Positions 60,842-64,000 of a DNA stretch of 64,000 nucleotides are shown piece by piece. The first letter of the stretch is position 1. Each line of letters starts with the position of its first letter. Location: positions 31,922 through 95,921 of the forward strand of contig NZ_JPME01000005.1 in the NCBI RefSeq assembly GCF_000732605.1. The letters run 5' to 3'. The DNA is from Lacrimispora celerecrescens. Its GTDB lineage: Bacteria > Bacillota > Clostridia > Lachnospirales > Lachnospiraceae. Under the pieces are notes generated by a model. The model ran no database searches and was not told where the DNA came from. It saw only the letters and a program-made list of their open reading frames with translations. Made by a program: the position numbers and the translations under genes.

Positions 60842-61699
60842 ATGAAAAAAGGAAGATTAGCACTGGAAATTTTAACGATCATGTTAGGGAACTTTATTTA
60901 TGCGGTAGGAATTGTGTTTTTTATTATGCCTTCGGGATTGATTACCGGAGGAACGACGGGGATTGCAATTGCCGTTAATCATTATACAAAATTACCTATA
61001 TCAAGTATTGTATTAGCTTTTAATGTTATTATGTTTGTAATTGGATTGTTTGTTCTGGGGAAAAAGTTCGCTTTAACTACATTAATAAGTACATTATTTT
61101 TTCCGTTTTCTTTGGAAGTATTGCAGAAGTTATTCGCAAATATTGTAATTACAGATGATATCTTTTTGTGCACAATATTTGGAGGTGTTTGTATAGGAAG
61201 TGCGATTGCTCTCGTAATCCGAGTTGGGGCAAGTACTGGAGGTATGAGTATACCGCCTTTGATTTTGAACAAATATATGCATATTCCAGTATCAGTCAGT
61301 TTATATGTAGGCGACTGTATCATACTCGCTCTGCAGGTGGCTTTTAGTGATAAAGATAAAATTCTTTATGGCATTATTTTAGTTATGATTTATTCCATTG
61401 TTTTAGATAAACTTCTTTTAGTTGGCACAAATAAAATACAGATAAAAGTAATAAGTGTCAAATCTTTAGAGATGAAAGATGCAATCATTTCGAGATTTGA
61501 TCGAGGAGTCACACTTTTGCATGGTAAATCAGGATATCTAGAACGGGAGATGGATATTTTACTGACTGTTATTTCTAATAGTGATTTATCTAAATTTGAA
61601 AAGCTGGTTCATGAAATAGATGCCGAGGCCTTTGTTATTATTAGTCATGTGAATGAGGTAAGAGGCCGAGGATTTAGTATTGGGAAAAAATACTTATGA
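60842..61699 (+). CDS. YitT family membrane protein
   Basis: A membrane protein of 285 residues. The first half has about five hydrophobic helices, with the family segments GNFIYAVGIVFFIMPSGLITGGTTGIA and GVCIGSAIALVIRVGASTGG in part. The C-terminal cytoplasmic DUF2179 domain (from about residue 205) ends in FVIISHVNEVRGRGF. YitT-type proteins are widespread in Firmicutes and may be transporters, but none has a firm substrate. TGGAGG five bases upstream supports ATG 60842. A terminator hairpin immediately precedes the ribosome site. Confidence 0.92.
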   Translation: MKKGRLALEILTIMLGNFIYAVGIVFFIMPSGLITGGTTGIAIAVNHYTKLPISSIVLAFNVIMFVIGLFVLGKKFALTTLISTLFFPFSLEVLQKLFANIVITDDIFLCTIFGGVCIGSAIALVIRVGASTGGMSIPPLILNKYMHIPVSVSLYVGDCIILALQVAFSDKDKILYGIILVMIYSIVLDKLLLVGTNKIQIKVISVKSLEMKDAIISRFDRGVTLLHGKSGYLEREMDILLTVISNSDLSKFEKLVHEIDAEAFVIISHVNEVRGRGFSIGKKYL

Positions 61700-61761
61700 T
61701 TTGTTAAACGGTACCGTTCGGGTATCATTTATATTGATTTTACAATGAGGGGAGATTTAGT

Positions 61762-62208
61762 ATGGAATTGAAAATTATTCAGGGAAATGTTTCGGAAGAA
61801 ATCTTAGAACTGTATGTAAAGTCTTTTCGAATGGAACCCTGGAATGAAGAGTGGACGTTGGATATGGCTGGTATGAGGATCAATGATTATCTTCAAAATC
61901 CCATGGCAATAGGATATGAAGCTCGCCAAGATGGAACTATAGTTGGGTTTTTAATGGGATATATGACTTCCTATTTAGGGGTGAAAGAATTTCATATACA
62001 GGATTTTGCGATTTCTGTTGATTTTAGCAGAATGGGCCTGGGAAGCAAAATGCTGTCTTTGGTTCAACAGGATGTGAAACGAAGAGGGATAGAAGCTATT
62101 AACTTACTCACTTTGAGAGATCCAAGGACTGTAGGATTCTATAATAAAAATGGATATGAGATTAATTCAAACCTTGTGTTTATGAATAAAAGTATTACTA
62201 ATGAGTGA
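61762..62208 (+). CDS. GNAT-family N-acetyltransferase
   Basis: An acetyl-CoA-dependent acetyltransferase of 148 residues. The core shows the beta4 strand FHIQDFAISVDFSRMGLGSKML, in which the R-x-x-G-x-G/S pyrophosphate loop is RMGLGSK (about residues 93-99). The later NLLTLRDPRTVGFYNKNGYE is the usual beta5-alpha4 region with the late Tyr. AGGGGAG lies in front of the ATG. The substrate is unknown, and the neighbours (YitT, a short frame and a PHP protein) do not help. Confidence 0.88.
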   Translation: MELKIIQGNVSEEILELYVKSFRMEPWNEEWTLDMAGMRINDYLQNPMAIGYEARQDGTIVGFLMGYMTSYLGVKEFHIQDFAISVDFSRMGLGSKMLSLVQQDVKRRGIEAINLLTLRDPRTVGFYNKNGYEINSNLVFMNKSITNE

Positions 62209-62448
62209 ATGTCATTTAGACATGGTGACCGTTCTCTAGCTTTTTGCAGAAAAAGAGAGAATAACTATTATTTTGTCATAATCGTTCTATGTACTCACAT
62301 TGACAGATGGCTGCCTTTCTTATATATTAATGATAATACGATCAAGTCAGAAATGTTGCCCGGCATTATAGAATTACGTGATTTTTGCAAAAATTTTGCA
62401 GATACCATTGGAACCCAAGTTTATGAGCTAAAATTAAAAAAAGTATAA
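62209..62448 (+). CDS. Hypothetical 79-residue protein
   Basis: An open frame that starts with ATG directly after the GNAT stop and ends 12 bases before the PHP gene. The first half is rich in aromatic and basic residues; the second half (GIIELRDFCKNFADTIG) could form a helix. No family is recognised and no convincing ribosome site precedes it. It could be a small real gene translated by coupling, or the remains of a longer gene. Confidence 0.35.
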   Translation: MSFRHGDRSLAFCRKRENNYYFVIIVLCTHIDRWLPFLYINDNTIKSEMLPGIIELRDFCKNFADTIGTQVYELKLKKV

Positions 62449-62460
62449 GGAGGGATTGAA

Positions 62461-63360
62461 ATGGCTAATCAGTTAGATTTACATATGCATTCTAATATTA
62501 GTAACGATGGTGAGTACACACCCTCACAACTCATGCAGCTGTGTCAGCAACATGGTCTAAAGACCGTTGCATTAGCTGACCATAATTCCGTGCGAGGGAT
62601 AGCAGAGGCTCAAAGATCAGCAAATGAATTAGGTCTTGAATTTATTCGTGCTATTGAGCTTGATTGCCAATTTGAAGGAGTAAATCTTCATCTTTTAGGA
62701 TATGGGATTGATCCAACATTATCCGAATTTGAAAAAAATGAAATGGATATCTTAAAGAAAGAACAGGATGCTTCTTCTAAACTTATAGAATTAGTACAAG
62801 ATTTAGGAATTCATTTCGAAATAGAAAAGGTTTTAGATCTTGCCATAGAAGGTGTAGTGACGGGTGAAATGATTGCTGAAGCTGCTCTTGCGGATCTAAG
62901 AAATCAAAACAATCCCCTTCTGGAGCCATATAGAAAGAACGGGAAGCGCAGCGATAATCCTTATGTAAATTTTTATTGGGACTTTTGCTCCCAAGGGAAG
63001 CCAGCATATGTACCTATTCAGTTTATGGGACTGAACGAAGCCATACAATTGATTAGAAAAGCAAGAGGCTTAGCTGTTCTTGCTCATCCTGGGATTAATA
63101 TCGGACAGAATCAAAAGATTCTAGAAGGCATTGTTGCTTGTGGTATTGATGGGCTGGAAGTATACAGTAGCTATCATGATGAAAACATGGTTGCTTATTA
63201 TAATGAGCAAGCGGATAAATTTCATTTACTGAAAACGATTGGCAGTGATTTTCATGGTAAAACAAAGCCAGCCATTAAACTAGGCAGTATGAGCTGTCAG
63301 GAAGAAATAGATATAAATCATCAATTCAAGAGAAAACTTTCTGAGGTAAGTATTAACTGA
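62461..63360 (+). CDS. PHP-domain phosphoesterase
   Basis: A metal-dependent phosphoesterase of 299 residues. The polymerase-and-histidinol-phosphatase motifs are in order: LDLHMHSNIS (residues about 5-14), ALADHNSVRG (about 37-46), IELDCQFEG for motif 3, LAHPG (about 201-205), and GSDFHGKTKP near the C-terminus. All metal ligands are visible. Its closest type is the YciV/RNase AM and AMP-phosphodiesterase group, which acts on short oligonucleotides or 3',5'-bisphosphates. AAGGAGGG is well placed before the ATG. A strong terminator follows. Confidence 0.88.
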   Translation: MANQLDLHMHSNISNDGEYTPSQLMQLCQQHGLKTVALADHNSVRGIAEAQRSANELGLEFIRAIELDCQFEGVNLHLLGYGIDPTLSEFEKNEMDILKKEQDASSKLIELVQDLGIHFEIEKVLDLAIEGVVTGEMIAEAALADLRNQNNPLLEPYRKNGKRSDNPYVNFYWDFCSQGKPAYVPIQFMGLNEAIQLIRKARGLAVLAHPGINIGQNQKILEGIVACGIDGLEVYSSYHDENMVAYYNEQADKFHLLKTIGSDFHGKTKPAIKLGSMSCQEEIDINHQFKRKLSEVSIN

Positions 63361-63401
63361 AATAAATGAACCAACCGCTCGAATGTCTTCTAGCAAAGGA
63401 A

Positions 63402-63448
63402 TTGCCGCAAATGGCTGAATAAAATCAGCTGCTTGCGGCAGTTTTTTT
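63402..63448 (+). terminator. Intrinsic terminator after the PHP gene
   Basis: TGCCGCAA (63403-63410) pairs with TTGCGGCA (63433-63440), with an inner GGCTGA/TCAGCT helix, then seven Ts at 63442-63448. Bases 63449-63549 show no gene. Confidence 0.85.
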
Positions 63449-63555
63449 GCGAAATCCTCCTGACACTATACTAAAGTAAAGTATATGTACTAAAGGTGCG
63501 TACTTGTTGACATATCCTGTAAATGTTACAATAGCAGCATAAAAAGTCAATAGAG

Positions 63556-63697
63556 GGTGACATACTCCCACCACTTAGCACCACATTTGGGATCAGCCAA
63601 ATGCTTATGCTAGAAGTGAGGGCTTCTTGCTCAAGTAACCTAACGGTTACAGTATCAACAAGCTATCCCCGTGTGCCCCACGGTTTCTCTTAGCCGT
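63556..63697 (-). ncRNA. Candidate omegaRNA (TnpB guide RNA)
   Basis: The region just downstream of tnpB folds into consecutive hairpins: ACGG/CCGT (63680-63683 with 63694-63697), CCGTG/CACGG (63669-63673 with 63679-63683, alternative to the first), GTAACC/GGTTAC (63635-63640 with 63645-63650) and the large right-end hairpin. TnpB proteins use such an RNA, whose 3' end beyond the element acts as guide. That guide would be encoded by flanking bases at about 63535-63555. Inferred from position and folding only. Confidence 0.45.
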
Positions 63698-64000
63698 TTA
63701 TTCCAATACTAACATTCCTTGTTTCTTGATATTGCGTGCAGCATTTACATCTCTGTCACATATGAAACCACATTCACATTGATACATGCGTTCCGACAGA
63801 GACAATTCTTCTTTTACTTTTCCACAGCAAGAACAGGTTTTACTGCTCGGATACCATTTATCAATTTTTATCAGTTCCTTTCCCTGTTCAGACAGCTTGT
63901 AGTCTAGCAATGAAGTGAATATTCCCCAGCCATTATCATGAACGCTCTTTCCGAAATTCAAGCTCTGGGACATTCCCTGCATATTTAGGTCCTCAATACA
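63698..64000 (-). CDS. tnpB: TnpB (IS200/IS605 OrfB), C-terminal part
   Basis: RNA-guided nuclease of the IS605 group, the ancestor type of Cas12. The frame is open to the window edge, so only about 101 C-terminal residues are seen. They include the RuvC-II glutamate in CIEDLNMQGM, the zinc ribbon CSCCG...CECGF, and the RuvC-III aspartate in CDRDVNAARNI. The stop is at 63698-63700. The visible part has no frame break, so the gene may be intact. GC content and codon use are not clearly different from the surroundings. Confidence 0.88.
   Translation of the reverse strand, partial: CIEDLNMQGMSQSLNFGKSVHDNGWGIFTSLLDYKLSEQGKELIKIDKWYPSSKTCSCCGKVKEELSLSERMYQCECGFICDRDVNAARNIKKQGMLVLE

Larger units (their letters stand above)
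63550..64000 (-). mobile_element. IS200/IS605-type element, right end, cut by window edge
   Basis: Contains the 3' part of a tnpB gene and, after its stop, a structured right end. The main right-end hairpin joins 63567-63580 with 63608-63622, and inside it ATTTGG (63585-63590) pairs with CCAAAT (63597-63602). The boundary is set only roughly, near the end of that hairpin. Whether tnpA is present lies outside the window. Confidence 0.7.

Noticed and set aside
63507..63530. TTGACA promoter in the spacer before the IS element
   Set aside because: No acceptable -10 box lies 16-18 bases downstream; the best match, TACAAT, is only 14 bases away, and no gene follows on that strand.

Overview
The window looks like a chromosome segment of a low-to-moderate GC Gram-positive anaerobe, most likely a Lachnospiraceae-type clostridium. 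This rests on the AGGAGG-type ribosome sites, sigma-A promoters with TATAAT boxes, hairpin plus T-tract terminators, YesM/YesN-type two-component systems, and the many sugar ABC importers of the LplABC and MalEFG kinds paired with intracellular glycosidases. The genus is an inference. Nearly all genes are catabolic and are grouped as 'regulator + importer + hydrolases + sugar kinase' modules.

Layout. (1) 1-10244: end of a sensor kinase, an AraC-type response regulator, a lipoprotein binding protein, two permeases, two GH43 enzymes and a GH51 arabinofuranosidase: an arabinose/xylose-containing oligosaccharide module. (2) 10245-12310: a tRNA/tmRNA-3'-end-like relic, a strong promoter, a long foldable leader RNA and an 8-oxoguanine-deaminase-type amidohydrolase. 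(3) 12350-19050: LacI regulator, ABC importer, GH4 glycosidase and PfkB kinase. (4) 19060-20742: on the minus strand, a polysaccharide deacetylase and a FadR-type regulator whose apparent operators flank its own start and the next operon. (5) 21005-25978: HypB, a large Fe-S/flavin oxidoreductase fusion, HypA and a DUF5692 membrane protein, with no hydrogenase in view. (6) 26253-50728: a 25-kb block with a LacI regulator, an isomerase, a two-subunit transketolase and an FGGY kinase that together match D-apiose catabolism, then GH78, GH127 and GH42, a second YesM/YesN pair, a second importer, a GH63-like enzyme, a GH140 (apiosidase-type) enzyme, and three genes of an acid branch (DUF1537 kinase, Asp/Glu racemase-like protein, BKACE). 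The block is bracketed by a duplicated 3' end of the DUF5692 gene. (7) 51198-60651: an orphan PTS EIIB, then AtuA-like/DUF4387, an LplABC-type importer, two ADP-ribosylglycohydrolase-fold enzymes and a GntR regulator. (8) 60842-64000: YitT, an acetyltransferase, a PHP phosphoesterase, and the right end of an IS200/IS605-type element with tnpB and a candidate omegaRNA.

How it works together. Each module appears to sense an oligosaccharide (two-component system, LacI or GntR), import it by ABC transport with a shared ATPase encoded elsewhere (no ATPase gene is present here), and degrade it in the cytoplasm. The 26-50 kb block suggests use of apiose-, rhamnose-, L-arabinofuranose- and galactose-bearing plant material such as rhamnogalacturonan-II side chains or apiosylated plant glycosides. 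Two genes carry apparent frame breaks: the C-terminus of the first response regulator, and the signal peptide of the third binding protein.
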